A stretch of DNA of 64,000 nt from Lewinellaceae bacterium (lineage in GTDB: Bacteria; Bacteroidota; Bacteroidia; Chitinophagales; Saprospiraceae), in assembly GCA_020636095.1 (NCBI GenBank), contig JACJYN010000002.1:1922001-1986000 (forward strand). Direction: 5' to 3'. Positions within the stretch are counted from its first letter, which is position 1. The number at the start of each line of letters is the position of its first letter. The translations under genes were made by a program, and so were the position numbers. Of this stretch, positions 1 to 9,728 are shown piece by piece. Under the pieces are notes generated by a model. It was given only the letters and a program-made list of their open reading frames with translations. It was not told the origin of the DNA and did not search any database.

Positions 1-96
1 TATTTCCCGGCTGAAAGAAAATTCCTGCACGGCTTGCGCCATTGAGAGCTGAAAACAACCTAACACGAAAAAAAAGACGCCAATAATTGATTTCAT
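1..96 (-). CDS. Secreted protein, N-terminal fragment cut by window edge
   Basis: Reading leftwards from an ATG whose complement is at 94-96, 32 codons stay open to the window edge. The translation begins MKSIIGVFFFVLGCFQLSMA followed by QAVQEF, a typical signal peptide: one lysine, a hydrophobic stretch of about 12 residues and a likely signal peptidase I cut after SMA. Nothing of the mature protein is visible, so its function cannot be named. It is transcribed divergently from the CHAT gene that starts at 327, so the 230 bp between them must hold both promoters; no convincing promoter could be picked there. Confidence 0.6.
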   Translation of the reverse strand, partial: MKSIIGVFFFVLGCFQLSMAQAVQEFSFSREI

Positions 97-326
97 TTGA
101 GTTAACTATTTTTGTGAATAAAAATATGAGTGTGTCCATAAATCCATCTTTGGCGCTCAGGTTATCAGTGCTTGAACTATTATTTTGAAAAAAAACATAA
201 CTTTTTAGGTATTTCGGTTTTATGGTATCCCGGTATTGCGGCCGGAGGCTCACAGAGGCGCGGCAACTGCCTGGCCAGAAAACCGTGATACCTAACCATA
301 CTACCTAAACAGGTACAAAAAAACGC

Positions 327-3311
327 ATGAAGAAATTACTATTCGTTTGGCTCCTCCTCTTACCCCTTTTTTCGGCGGCCCAGGAAACGGAGCCCTCGCC
401 GGAAGTGAGCCGGTCGCTAGCCATAGGGGACAGCCTGCTTGGCATCGGAAATTTTGAGGAAGCATTGGCCCTCGCCCAGGCAACGGAGCAAAAAGTGTTG
501 GAACAAGCCGGAAAAAACTCAGCGCTGTATGCCGATTGCCTCTACCTGCTGGGTAGGATAGGCAAGGAAAGTGGCGATTACGGGCCGGCGGAACAGTATT
601 TGAAAGAAGCGGCCTCGCTGAGGAAAGACCTGTTAGGTGAAGAACACGAGGAGTACATTCAGGCCTTACTGATCCTGGGCGCCAACTACACGGACATGGG
701 GCATTACAAGGAGGCAGAACCGATTTTGGAAAATGCGGTGGCCCTGGCAAAACGTACCCTGGGGCCTACTCATTACCGTTACATCAGAGGCTTAATCTTC
801 CAGGGTATTCTCTATGAAACACTGGGGCAGTATGAGAAAAGCGAGCGCATCCAGCTGGATGCCCTTTCCATCGTCGAAACCCATTATTCTGAAGATCACG
901 AGTTTTTCGCGATCCTTAACAACAACCTCGGCATTCTTTACGCCCAGGCCGGGCGCTATCTGGAATGCGAGCCTTACTTTCTGCGGTCCAACACCCTGGT
1001 CAAAGAACTGTACGGCGAAAATCACATCCAGTTCGCCGGCAATCTCTTCAACCTGGGTTTCCTGTACGACAATACCGGCAGATATGCCAAAGCCGAAGCA
1101 TGCTACCTGCAATCCAAGTCCATTGTAGAGAACAACCTGGGCCGGGAGAATTTTTATTACGCCGGAGTGGCCAACAACCTGGGGCTGCTGTACTACCATA
1201 CCAACCAACTGGAGGACGCCGAACACTACTTCCGCGAATCCATCCAGGTCAGGTCCCAACTGCTGGGCGGCCCCGATCCCAATACCGCCACTACCCTGAA
1301 CAACCTGGCGTTGGCATTTGAAAAGGACGGGCGCTATGAAGAAGCATTGGCAGAACACCGGCGGGCGCTGTCGATGCGGGAGGAACTGCTCGGAAAAAAT
1401 CATCCCGACTACGCCCAGAGTTTGAGCAACCTCGGCAATTTGTCCTTGAAAATGGGACAATATACCGAAGCCGAAGCCCGGTACGAACAAGCCGACTCGA
1501 TCTGGCGCGAAAGCCTGGGCGGAGAACATCCTCATATCGCCGTCAACCTGATTAGCCAGGGAATCTGCCTGAGTAAGGCCGGGCGGCCCGATGCCGCCGA
1601 AGCGGCGCTCACCCAAGCCAGCAGCATGCAGCGCCGCCAACTGGAAAAGGCCACCCGGTACCTATCCGAGAGCGAACTGGAGGCTTATATCTCCACCTTT
1701 CATACTTATCAGGACATCGTACAGACGATTGCTGCCGATAACATCGATACCCGGCCATCTCTCGCAGCCTTGTGTTATGACAATAACCTCTTCTACAAAG
1801 GCTTCCTGCTCAATGAAGCCCAACGCATGCGGAGACTCGTAAACCGGACCCCTGCCGCCCGGGAAACATTTGAATTGCTTTCCTCCTACCACCGCCGCCT
1901 GGCCCAGGAATACACCCAGCCGCTGGGCGATCGCCAGGGAACGAATGAACTGGAAAGCCAGATCAATGAGCTGGAGAGAACGCTGGCACAGGCCGTCGGA
2001 GGTTTTGAAGATGCGGCCCGGCAGGTCAACTGGCAGGAAGTACAACGCCAATTGCCACCCGATGCGGCGGCCATTGAGTTTCTCCGCTATCGACAAAATG
2101 AGGGCCTCCCCAATGATAGCATTTACTACGCCGCCCTCTTGCTCCGGCCCGCTCCGGCTCTGCCTCAATGGATACCCCTTTGCGAAGAAAAACAGCTGGA
2201 CGCGCTGCTTCAGGCCGGCGGAGTGGAAAGGCAGGCCGACATCAACGGGCTGTACGTCCCCGGCTGGGGTGGCGCCGCCCCGGGAAAGGCTACGCTGTAC
2301 CGCCTCCTGTGGGCGCCGATGGAAGAGGCGCTCGATGGCGCACAGGCCGTCTATTTCTCCCCGGCCGGCCGGCTGCACCGCCTCAATCTCGGCGCCATCC
2401 CGGATGAGGAAGGCCGAATGCTGGCCGAGCAGTACCGGTTGGTGCGCCTCAACAGCACCCGCCAATTGGTTGTCCCCCACGCTCAGGATAGCGTGTCCGC
2501 CAGGGCGCTGCTCTTCGGAGGCATCCGCTATGATATGGACAGCACCGCCCTGGCAGAGGCTTTCGCTGCATTGCCGGCCCAAAAATCAATTGCGTCCAGG
2601 GGCGAGCTGAGCTTCGAAAGTATCGACTCTACCCTGAGGGGGGGAAGTTGGGCCTACCTGCCGGGTACGGCGCAGGAGGTAGCCGCCCTGGCTAAGATCC
2701 TGGAAAGCAATGGCATACCGGCAGAGGCCCGTATGGAATACGCCGCCACCGAAGCAGCCTTCAAACAGATAGGGCGGGGTCAACCCTCGCCCCACATCCT
2801 GCATCTGGCGACCCACGGTTATTTCTTTCCCGATTCAGGCCTTCCCCCAGAGCCTGCCGGGGGAGGGGGGCGTTCCGCCTTCATCGCTTCAGATCACCCC
2901 ATGATCCGGTCCGGCCTTATCCTGGCGGGTGGCAACCACGCCTGGCAGGGTAAAGGCCCCTTGCCTGGCCAGGAAGACGGCATCCTCACCGCTTACGAGA
3001 TCAGCCGGATGAACCTCTCCGGAACGGAACTGGTGGTGCTCTCCGCCTGCGAGACGGGCCTGGGTGATATTGTAGCCAACGAAGGGGTGTACGGCCTGCA
3101 ACGCGCCTTCAGGATCGCCGGCGCCCGCTACCTCCTCCTCAGCCTCTGGAAAGTGCCGGACCGGCAGACCACGCAACTGATGGAAGTTTTTTACAAAAAA
3201 TGGGTGGAAGATAAAATGCCTTTGCGCGACGCCTTCCTCGCCGCCCAGCGCCACCTGCGCGATGAGGGATGGCCGCCTTATTACTGGGCCGGGTTTGTTT
3301 TATTGGAGTAA
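327..3311 (+). CDS. Secreted TPR-CHAT caspase-like protein
   Basis: This 994-residue protein has a signal peptide (residues 1-19, ending SAAQ), about eight to ten tetratricopeptide repeats (about 60-450) with regular NNLG/ALA motifs and the 42-residue kinesin-light-chain-like period, a helical linker, and a C-terminal CHAT domain (about 690-994). CHAT domains are caspase-fold proteases. The expected His is in the ATHG motif (about residue 830) and the Cys in the SACETG motif (about residue 908), so the catalytic dyad looks intact. The C-terminal end WPPYYWAGFVLLE is typical of the family. TPR-CHAT proteins can act as peptide-activated proteases, but export across the inner membrane would place this one outside the cytoplasm; its substrate is unknown. 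It stands alone, with a repeat region downstream and a divergent secreted gene upstream. Confidence 0.9.
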   Translation: MKKLLFVWLLLLPLFSAAQETEPSPEVSRSLAIGDSLLGIGNFEEALALAQATEQKVLEQAGKNSALYADCLYLLGRIGKESGDYGPAEQYLKEAASLRKDLLGEEHEEYIQALLILGANYTDMGHYKEAEPILENAVALAKRTLGPTHYRYIRGLIFQGILYETLGQYEKSERIQLDALSIVETHYSEDHEFFAILNNNLGILYAQAGRYLECEPYFLRSNTLVKELYGENHIQFAGNLFNLGFLYDNTGRYAKAEACYLQSKSIVENNLGRENFYYAGVANNLGLLYYHTNQLEDAEHYFRESIQVRSQLLGGPDPNTATTLNNLALAFEKDGRYEEALAEHRRALSMREELLGKNHPDYAQSLSNLGNLSLKMGQYTEAEARYEQADSIWRESLGGEHPHIAVNLISQGICLSKAGRPDAAEAALTQASSMQRRQLEKATRYLSESELEAYISTFHTYQDIVQTIAADNIDTRPSLAALCYDNNLFYKGFLLNEAQRMRRLVNRTPAARETFELLSSYHRRLAQEYTQPLGDRQGTNELESQINELERTLAQAVGGFEDAARQVNWQEVQRQLPPDAAAIEFLRYRQNEGLPNDSIYYAALLLRPAPALPQWIPLCEEKQLDALLQAGGVERQADINGLYVPGWGGAAPGKATLYRLLWAPMEEALDGAQAVYFSPAGRLHRLNLGAIPDEEGRMLAEQYRLVRLNSTRQLVVPHAQDSVSARALLFGGIRYDMDSTALAEAFAALPAQKSIASRGELSFESIDSTLRGGSWAYLPGTAQEVAALAKILESNGIPAEARMEYAATEAAFKQIGRGQPSPHILHLATHGYFFPDSGLPPEPAGGGGRSAFIASDHPMIRSGLILAGGNHAWQGKGPLPGQEDGILTAYEISRMNLSGTELVVLSACETGLGDIVANEGVYGLQRAFRIAGARYLLLSLWKVPDRQTTQLMEVFYKKWVEDKMPLRDAFLAAQRHLRDEGWPPYYWAGFVLLE

Positions 3312-3436
3312 TCGTGCCGCGATCATCCTGCCTGCCCATCCAAAGCCTTGGCGTAGGAGGGATCGCATGGCCTCTTAGCGCGGTTACTCGCGCCGCGATC
3401 ACCCTGCCGCCGGAGGCAGTATCTTGCAATGTCAGG

Positions 3437-3602
3437 CGGATGGCTGATCGAACGCGCCGTGAGGGGCAAAAAAAAATGGGCAGAAAGCATTGCGATCAGG
3501 ATGATCGCCGCACGAATACCGGATGGCTGATCGAACGCGCCGTGAGGGGCAAAAAAAATGGGCAGAAAGCATTGCGATCAGGATGATCGCCGCACGAGTA
3601 CC
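3437..3602. repeat. Tandem repeat, two copies of 82-83 bp
   Basis: Copy 1 (3437-3519) and copy 2 (3520-3602) differ only by one A in a poly-A run and a G/A change near the end. They lie in the 348-bp gene-free stretch between the CHAT gene and the chitinase gene. Upstream, 3313-3430 holds further degenerate relatives of the GCGCCGCGATCA motif. No protein is supported here. Confidence 0.85.
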
Positions 3603-3659
3603 GGATGGCCTCTTGTCTGGTTTTTTTTTATCGCCGTGAAAATTTAACTTGCTGAAAAA

Positions 3660-4871
3660 ATGAAATTTCTGAAATCACTACCTCTTTACTGCCTCCTGCT
3701 GACCACCTTTTCCTGCAGCCAGCAGATGAGCAAGGCTACCGCTTTAGAAAAAAAATCATTGCCCATTCTGGCGTATTATGTTCCGGAGAAAGATTACCAG
3801 CCGGAGAAACTCCCCCTGGATAAGCTGACCCACATCATCTTTTCCTTTACCAAAGTGATCGATGGGGAAATGAAGTTCAGTAATGAAGACTTCGGTGAAA
3901 AGCTCCGTTTACTCGTAGCTCAAAAAAAGAACCATCCGCATCTGAAAGTCATGATCGCCTGTGGCGGGTGGGGCGCAGATGGGTTTTCAGATATGGCGCT
4001 CACGGAGGAAAGCCGGCAAAAATTTGTCAAAAGCGCTATCGCCTTTATTGAAGCCTATCAACTGGATGGGCTCGATATCGATTGGGAGTATCCGGGGATT
4101 CCCGCAGCCGAAACCAAAAACAGGGTGGAAGACAAACGGAATTTCACCCTGTTAATGAAAGCATTGAGGGAACAAATGAACACCCTGGGGCGGGCGCAAA
4201 CGCTCACCTTTGCCTCGGCAGGATGGGAACCGTACTACGATCATATTGAGGTAGGCGAAGTCATGAAATATGCGGATTACATGAACATCATGACCTATGA
4301 CCAGTTTGTCGGAAATTCACCGTATACCGGGCATCATACGCCTCTGGGATTGATCACACTCGACGATGTAAGCGCTTATCCTATTATTGAATTCTTCCAG
4401 CGGGAGGAAAGGAAGGCCGAAGCAAGAGACTTTAAACCGGGCCCCAGTTCCGTTGAAAAGATCGTTGATTATTGCATCGCCCAGGGTGTCAGGCCGGAAC
4501 AAATGGTGGTGGGAGGCGCCTTCTACGGGCGCGCCTGGAAAGGCGTGCCGCCCGAAAACAACGGCCTGTACCAGCCCAACCAAGGCGCTCACATCGGTTG
4601 GTGCCCCTACGGCCGGATCAGAAGTGAATTCGAAAATAAAAACGGCTATCAAAGGCATTGGGACCCGGTGGCCAAGGCGCCTTATCTGTACAATCCTACA
4701 GATAGTATTTTCATTTCCTATGATGACCCTACTTCGATGAAGCTGAAAACGGAATACGCCATTCAAAAAAAGCTGGGGGGCATTATGTTCTGGCAGTTGG
4801 GAAACGACACCAAAGAAGAGAACAGCCTTGTGGATGCCATTTATGAGGCCGCACGGCCGGCCCGCAAGTAA
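3660..4871 (+). CDS. Glycoside hydrolase family 18 (chitinase-like) lipoprotein
   Basis: The 403-residue protein starts with a lipoprotein signal (MKFLKSLPLYCLLLTTFSC, lipobox TFSC), so it is probably anchored in the outer membrane. The GH18 active-site signature DGLDIDWEYPG is present and complete, with the catalytic acid Glu at residue 143 preceded by the DxxDxD aspartates. Other family blocks are visible: SFTKV near the first strand, MIACGGWG (strand 3), MNIMTYDQ (strand 6, the Met-Tyr-Asp substrate contact) and GGIMFWQLGND (strand 8, with the conserved Trp). Family members hydrolyse beta-1,4-N-acetylglucosamine polymers by substrate-assisted catalysis; chitin is the most likely substrate. 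No carbohydrate-binding module or T9SS domain follows. The gene is monocistronic. Confidence 0.92.
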   Translation: MKFLKSLPLYCLLLTTFSCSQQMSKATALEKKSLPILAYYVPEKDYQPEKLPLDKLTHIIFSFTKVIDGEMKFSNEDFGEKLRLLVAQKKNHPHLKVMIACGGWGADGFSDMALTEESRQKFVKSAIAFIEAYQLDGLDIDWEYPGIPAAETKNRVEDKRNFTLLMKALREQMNTLGRAQTLTFASAGWEPYYDHIEVGEVMKYADYMNIMTYDQFVGNSPYTGHHTPLGLITLDDVSAYPIIEFFQREERKAEARDFKPGPSSVEKIVDYCIAQGVRPEQMVVGGAFYGRAWKGVPPENNGLYQPNQGAHIGWCPYGRIRSEFENKNGYQRHWDPVAKAPYLYNPTDSIFISYDDPTSMKLKTEYAIQKKLGGIMFWQLGNDTKEENSLVDAIYEAARPARK

Positions 4872-4888
4872 TGTTGCCTTTGTTCCTT

Positions 4889-5052
4889 AGAGCTTGTTTG
4901 GAGGCCGCTTTTGGAGATAAAAAGTGGCAATTTTTTGTTGAGACAAGGCGTCTTTTTGCAGCGCATACTGGTGGTACGGGCAAAAAAAGTAACGCAGTAT
5001 CAGCGAAAAAGGGGCGTTTTTTAGCCCGAAAGGTGACCTCCAAACAAGCTCT
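4889..5052. repeat. Group A palindromic element, 164 bp
   Basis: The ends are inverted repeats (AGAGCTTGTTTGGAGG and its near complement). A second inner inverted repeat surrounds a core containing AAGGCG, GCATAC, GGTACG and AACGCAGTA. It is flanked by TTA on both sides if GAGC...GCTC is taken as the element. Its sisters of exactly the same length are at 50709-50872 and 61658-61821. Confidence 0.85.
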
Positions 5053-5132
5053 TAAATTCATGTTAATTCCGGTTGGTTCTCCGCTAATCAACCGGGCCGG
5101 TGCGTTGGAGCGGGGTAAACAAAACAAAACCT

Positions 5133-5708
5133 ATGAAAATCATCCTTTCGTTTTTACTGTTTTCTCTTGGTTGTTACACCCTCTCCGCCCAACGCATGGC
5201 AGGCGAGTCCACTATTGGGGTCCAGTCCGGATTCAGCCTGGCAAGCGCACTTTTCAACCTGTCGGAGATTGACGCCAACGTCGATGCCTCTACGCCCCCT
5301 GCCCTTCAGCTCACCTATGATTATGCGCTGACGGACCGGTTGAGCCTGGGGGGTGGGGTGTCTTACCAGCGGTTCAACCTCGCCTATTCCGGTTATGGAG
5401 AAGCCAAGGAGAACTTCGACGTCCGCCTGTCCCGGTTCAACCTGGGCGTACGCGGGCTTTTCCACTACGGCAATTCTGAAACCATGGATATGTACTCCGG
5501 CCTGCGGGTTGGGTTGAGCAACTGGTCGCTGGATGTCGGTACGAACGACCCCAACTTTGACCCTCCGAAAGCCAATGGCCCTGCCTTCGCACCCCAACTC
5601 ATCCTCTTTGGCATCAGGGGGTATTTCACGGAGCACTTCGGTATCGGGGGAGAGCTGGCCGCAGGCGCGCCGCATGTGGTGTCTTTGGGGCTGCATTATC
5701 GCTTCTAA
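5133..5708 (+). CDS. Small outer-membrane beta-barrel protein
   Basis: I start at the ATG at 5133 because it gives a clean signal peptide (MKIILSFLLFSLGCYTLSAQ) and leaves a 191-residue protein; a GTG further upstream would put the signal inside. The mature part has alternating hydrophobic and polar residues with short turns, and ends in an aromatic residue (LGLHYRF), the usual mark of an outer-membrane beta-barrel recognised by the BAM machinery. It fits the size of the eight-stranded porin-like/OmpW-like barrels common in Bacteroidota. No function can be assigned. The gene follows a group A element and precedes a tandem-repeat tract. Confidence 0.75.
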   Translation: MKIILSFLLFSLGCYTLSAQRMAGESTIGVQSGFSLASALFNLSEIDANVDASTPPALQLTYDYALTDRLSLGGGVSYQRFNLAYSGYGEAKENFDVRLSRFNLGVRGLFHYGNSETMDMYSGLRVGLSNWSLDVGTNDPNFDPPKANGPAFAPQLILFGIRGYFTEHFGIGGELAAGAPHVVSLGLHYRF

Positions 5709-5768
5709 TATATTAACGTAGGGTTTGAGTGTAAAGTGTTGATCTTCATATTGTTATTATAAATTTGG

Positions 5769-6186
5769 GGTATCCGTCTAAGGTTGGACAGAGATTGCCG
5801 GGGTTGTGTACGATGTACGGGTCCAACGGTGGTCTGGGTTGTGTACGATGTACGAAGCTCCAATTGAGTGTCCAACCTTAGAATGGTATTATGAATTTGC
5901 CCGAAATTGTGTACGGTGTACGGGTCCAACGGTGGTCTGGGTTGTGTACGATGTACGAAGCTCCAATTGAGTGTCCAACCTTAGAATGGTATTATGAATT
6001 TGCCCGAAATTGTGTACGGTGTACGGGTCCAACGGTGGTCTGGGTTGTGTACGATGTACGAAGCTCCAATTGAGTGTCCAACCTTAGAATGGTATTATGA
6101 ATTTGCCCGAAATTGTGTACGGTGTACGGGGCTGGACAGGAACTTGAAAGTGTACGATGTACGATGTACGATGTACGATGTACGAT
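5769..6186. repeat. Group F element with tandem expansion (103-bp unit, three copies) and a 7-bp microsatellite
   Basis: The tract opens with GTATCCGTCTAAGGTTGGAC, the left end of group F. A 103-bp unit then repeats almost identically at 5821-5923, 5924-6026 and 6027-6129; each unit contains GTGTACGATGTACG, GTGTCCAACCTTAGAATGG and GTGTACGGTGTACGG. It ends in five copies of GTACGAT (6152-6186). This occupies most of the 663-bp gap before the sensor kinase. There are no unique spacers, so it is not a CRISPR array. Confidence 0.9.
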
Positions 6187-6371
6187 TGGGCTGGCGTCGT
6201 ACAGCGTACACCCTATACATCGTACACTTGCCGGCCAGGGAGCCAGCTATCAGGCTAAAAGCCAACCACCAGGGTTCAAACCTCACGTTAAATTAAATAA
6301 AGCCGCCTGTTTCTTGCAACCGCTTCCGGATCGGCATATCTTTATTAGTTGATCCCAACATTGCTTGGTTA

Positions 6372-9300
6372 ATGGAGACTAAAATGCGGCAAGGAAGCCT
6401 TCGAAACTGGCTGGTTTTATGGGTTTTTCTGTTTTTGTCCATAGGGGGCAAGAGCCAGGAGTATACCCTGCAGCACCGGTTTTTTTCGATAGAAGACGGC
6501 CTCTCCAGCCGGTTTGTTCGCAAAGTCATTCAAGATCAGCGGGGGTTCATCTGGATCGCTACTTCCGAAGGGCTCAACCGGTATGACGGCGAAAAGGTGT
6601 TGCAGTATACCAAAGGACAGCATGGGCTGCCCGCCAACGATATCAATCTGCTTTTCGAAGGCCCCGATGGGCTGATTTGGGTGGGAAGTTGGGAGGTTAA
6701 AGATCACGATGGAGTTATGGGAGGTAATTTGAAGGCCTCTTTTTTTGACCCGATAACTGAAAAAACACTCACCTTCCAGGAATATTTTGGAGATAAAGCC
6801 CCTTTTGAGGAAGAGGACCTCTTTGGCCTGTATATGGATGGAAACCGACAGGCCTGGCTGGGCACTTATTCCGGAAAGGCCTATCTCTATGATGGCAGCC
6901 GCTTTGAATTGTTGGTAGACAACAAGGGGGCTCACCCCATTAGTTACGCTTTGCCGGCAGGAGAGCATACCTTCTGGCTTTTAGGCCCCCATGCCCTGTT
7001 GAGAGTGGACAGCGCCGGCAAGATATGGGAACAAGACGCTTTGCCTGGCCACCCGTCTCTTCCTTTCCGAATCTCTTTTCTGGAGAATGGAGGCCTGCTG
7101 ATCCAGTCTTATTGGTATTTGAAGGTCAAATACCCGGGGCAGGAGCTGAACCAACAGTACCGCCTTCTGAATGGCGAAACAATGGACCTGAGCCCCTACT
7201 GGAAAATCCAGGAAGACAGCAGGGGATGGTTGTGGTGTTTCAGGAAAAACAACCTGGAAGTATTTGATGGCGCCGGACAACGGATAGCCGATCTTTCTAA
7301 AGACCTGAAGGATCCCGAACAGTATGCATTTGAGGTTCCTTTTGGGGACATTTTTGTGGATGCCGATGAACTGGCCTGGGGGATCTTTCAGAAAGGATTG
7401 TTATTGATCGATCTTCGGGAAAACATCTTTCGGGCTTATCTCAATGAGCAAGGTTTCAGCCTGCGCAGTATGATACCGCTTGGGCAAGACGAAGTTTTGG
7501 CCAACACCTACAAAGGGATGTATGCGCTGGGCTTGTCTTCCGGTAAAGCAGAGCACCTGTTTCAGGGCCTAAGCCTACAGGGGATGGGGTCCATCCGGGC
7601 GCCAGACGGAAATCTGTGGATAGCGCTGCATGGGAACAGGGCCGCCAGAATTAACCTGGAGGACGATTCCCTGGAGTTGTTTCCGATAAAAAACCAGGAT
7701 GGGATCGGGTTTGATTCTTACTGCCCTTTTGTTGATAAGAGCGGCAAGCTGTGGATGGGAACCGCCGGAGGAATTGCTGTTTTTGACACCGCCTCCAGGC
7801 AATTTGTTTTTGATGAATACCTCAACCAACACCAGTATTTGGGCGGCAAAGCCGTTAATTGGTTCTGCGAGAACGAAGAAGGAATATGGATAGGGAGCAA
7901 TGACGGCCTGTTCCTGCTTTCCTCCGAGGGTACTCAGATACAGAAGGCAGATGGGCTTCCTTCTTTTTATATCTTTCACATTTACCAGGAATCTTCTGGC
8001 CGGTTCTGGCTGTCGACCCGGGGTGGGGGGCTTATCCGTTGGGACCGGGCCGAAAAAAAAATCCAGCAATACAACACCAAAGATGGCCTGTCCAGCAATA
8101 TCATTTATGCCGCTTATCCCGATGGGAATGGGTTCCTTTGGCTACCGAGCCAGAACGGGCTGATGCGTTTTGATACGGCAAATCAAATCGTCCGGATCTT
8201 TAAAGACATACCTGGCTTGCCCTCGAATGAGTTCAACAATTATGCCCACCTTCAGCTGGAGGATGGGGATTTGTTGTTTGGAACGATCAACGGAATGGTG
8301 CGTTTTTCGCCCGGGGATATCCTCACCCGGCAGCGCGAAAATACCAAGCTGAATATCCTGGAGGTAACACAGTTTAGCCCTGGATCAGGAAAGATGGAGG
8401 ATATTACAGGCCAAATCAGGCGGAAGGGCCTGCTCGAACTCACCTCCCGCCGGCGGTTTATCGTACTCCGTTTTTTCCTGAATGATTATTTCCGCCCCGA
8501 AGAAAACCGCTATTTCTACAAAATAGAAGGGCTGGACTCCGACTGGCAGATTTTGACGGAACCGCAGGTTTCTATCGCCCAGCTACCCTATGGTCAATAC
8601 ACCTTAAAGGTGCGGGCTATGGGACAGGATGGTTATATGGCCGGCAATGAGTTGGCCATCCCCCTCCACTCGATCCGGCCACTGTACCTGAGGTGGTGGT
8701 TTTTCCTGGTAGTGGCGGCCGCCATTACCGGGATAGTCGCGCTGCTGTTCCGATGGCGCCTCTGGCAACTGAAGCGCTCCAAGTTATTACTGGAAGCCGA
8801 AGTGGCGCGGCGCACTCAGCAGTTGGAACAGAAAAGGCGGACCATTGCAGCACAGAAGGCCCATCTGGAAGAAATGAATGCCGCCAAAGATAAGCTGTTC
8901 TCCATTGTCGGCCATGAATTGCGCGGCCCACTGATGTACTTCAGCAATATTGCCAACCGCATCAGCTATGCGGTTCAAAAAAAAGAGTACGATGCTTTGG
9001 AAGGCTTGGGTGAGAAGGCCAAAAATATAGCTGGTAGCACTAATGATATGCTTAACAACCTGCTCAACTGGAGCCTGCTTCAGGGCGGGCGCCTCTCTTT
9101 TGGCCAGGGGCCCGCTGATTTGCAGGCAGTCCTGGAGCAAGTAACGGAAACGTATCAGGAAGTAGCCGCTTTGAAGAAGCTCAGCATAGAAATGGAAACA
9201 GAGCCCGGCATACGCGTTCAGGCCGGCGCGGACGGATTGGCTATCCTCCTGCAAAACCTGTTGTCTAATGCAATTAAGTTCTCTCCCGAAGAAAGTACGG

Positions 9301-9572
9301 TTTCCATCCACGCCTACGGGAACGGACAACAGGCCGTCATTGAAGTAAAAGACCAGGGCCTTGGGATGTCTCCTCAAAAAATACAGCAATTGTTTTCCGG
9401 CGTCATTCAGCCTTCCATGAAGGGAACGGCCGGAGAACTGGGCGCCGGCCTGGGCCTACAGATTGTCCGGGAGGTGGTCAAACTGTACAATGGAGTATTG
9501 AGAGTCGATAGCGAGGAAGGGAAGGGGAGTACCTTTACTTTGTTGATGCCGCTGGCGGAGGGCGTTGATTAA
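6372..9572 (+). CDS. Two-component sensor histidine kinase with Reg_prop beta-propeller sensor
   Basis: This 1066-residue protein has a signal-anchor (about 14-28), a periplasmic sensor of repeated Reg_prop blades (motifs such as DGLSSRFVRKVIQDQRGFIW and GLSSNIIYAAYPDGNGFLWL, about 35-650), a Y_Y_Y domain (about 690-765, YFYKIEGLDSDW), one membrane helix (about 773-795), a coiled-coil linker, HisKA with the phosphorylated His at residue 848 (GHELRGP) and an HATPase domain (N box NLLSNAIKFSPEE, G boxes DQGLGM and GAGLGLQI). Unlike the hybrid SusC/D regulators it has no receiver or AraC domain, so it needs a separate regulator; the convergent NarL-type regulator at 9809-10474 is the natural partner. 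The stop codon lies inside the target duplication of the repeat at 9573. Confidence 0.93.
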   Translation: METKMRQGSLRNWLVLWVFLFLSIGGKSQEYTLQHRFFSIEDGLSSRFVRKVIQDQRGFIWIATSEGLNRYDGEKVLQYTKGQHGLPANDINLLFEGPDGLIWVGSWEVKDHDGVMGGNLKASFFDPITEKTLTFQEYFGDKAPFEEEDLFGLYMDGNRQAWLGTYSGKAYLYDGSRFELLVDNKGAHPISYALPAGEHTFWLLGPHALLRVDSAGKIWEQDALPGHPSLPFRISFLENGGLLIQSYWYLKVKYPGQELNQQYRLLNGETMDLSPYWKIQEDSRGWLWCFRKNNLEVFDGAGQRIADLSKDLKDPEQYAFEVPFGDIFVDADELAWGIFQKGLLLIDLRENIFRAYLNEQGFSLRSMIPLGQDEVLANTYKGMYALGLSSGKAEHLFQGLSLQGMGSIRAPDGNLWIALHGNRAARINLEDDSLELFPIKNQDGIGFDSYCPFVDKSGKLWMGTAGGIAVFDTASRQFVFDEYLNQHQYLGGKAVNWFCENEEGIWIGSNDGLFLLSSEGTQIQKADGLPSFYIFHIYQESSGRFWLSTRGGGLIRWDRAEKKIQQYNTKDGLSSNIIYAAYPDGNGFLWLPSQNGLMRFDTANQIVRIFKDIPGLPSNEFNNYAHLQLEDGDLLFGTINGMVRFSPGDILTRQRENTKLNILEVTQFSPGSGKMEDITGQIRRKGLLELTSRRRFIVLRFFLNDYFRPEENRYFYKIEGLDSDWQILTEPQVSIAQLPYGQYTLKVRAMGQDGYMAGNELAIPLHSIRPLYLRWWFFLVVAAAITGIVALLFRWRLWQLKRSKLLLEAEVARRTQQLEQKRRTIAAQKAHLEEMNAAKDKLFSIVGHELRGPLMYFSNIANRISYAVQKKEYDALEGLGEKAKNIAGSTNDMLNNLLNWSLLQGGRLSFGQGPADLQAVLEQVTETYQEVAALKKLSIEMETEPGIRVQAGADGLAILLQNLLSNAIKFSPEESTVSIHAYGNGQQAVIEVKDQGLGMSPQKIQQLFSGVIQPSMKGTAGELGAGLGLQIVREVVKLYNGVLRVDSEEGKGSTFTLLMPLAEGVD

Positions 9573-9728
9573 CTGGACTTTGGACGTAAGTCGGAAGTGC
9601 GAAGTCGGAAGTCGGAATACGGCACTAAATAGGCGTTTGACGCTAATTTTCCGCCTTCCGATTTCCGATTTACTCCGTCAGTCGCTTCGCTCGTGTCCGC
9701 CTTCACCATTGGACCGTCCAAAGTCCAG
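9573..9728. mobile_element. Group E MITE-like element, 156 bp, with 9-bp target duplication
   Basis: The ends are inverted repeats (CTGGACTTTGGACG and CGTCCAAAGTCCAG). It is flanked by an exact 9-bp direct repeat GTTGATTAA (9564-9572 and 9729-9737). A copy of the same length is at 61201-61356 and a truncated one at 15988-16129. No coding capacity is seen. The left duplication carries the TAA stop of the sensor kinase gene. Confidence 0.9.

Noticed and set aside
792..1640. Long minus-strand ORF opposite the CHAT gene (and similar ones at 1662-2582, 34-kb, 37-38-kb and 52-53-kb)
   Set aside because: They mirror the codon structure of GC-rich genes on the other strand, have no domain signature and no ribosome-binding sites.
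5821..6186. Possible CRISPR array
   Set aside because: The 103-bp units are identical throughout, with no unique spacers and no cas genes; it is a tandem repeat.
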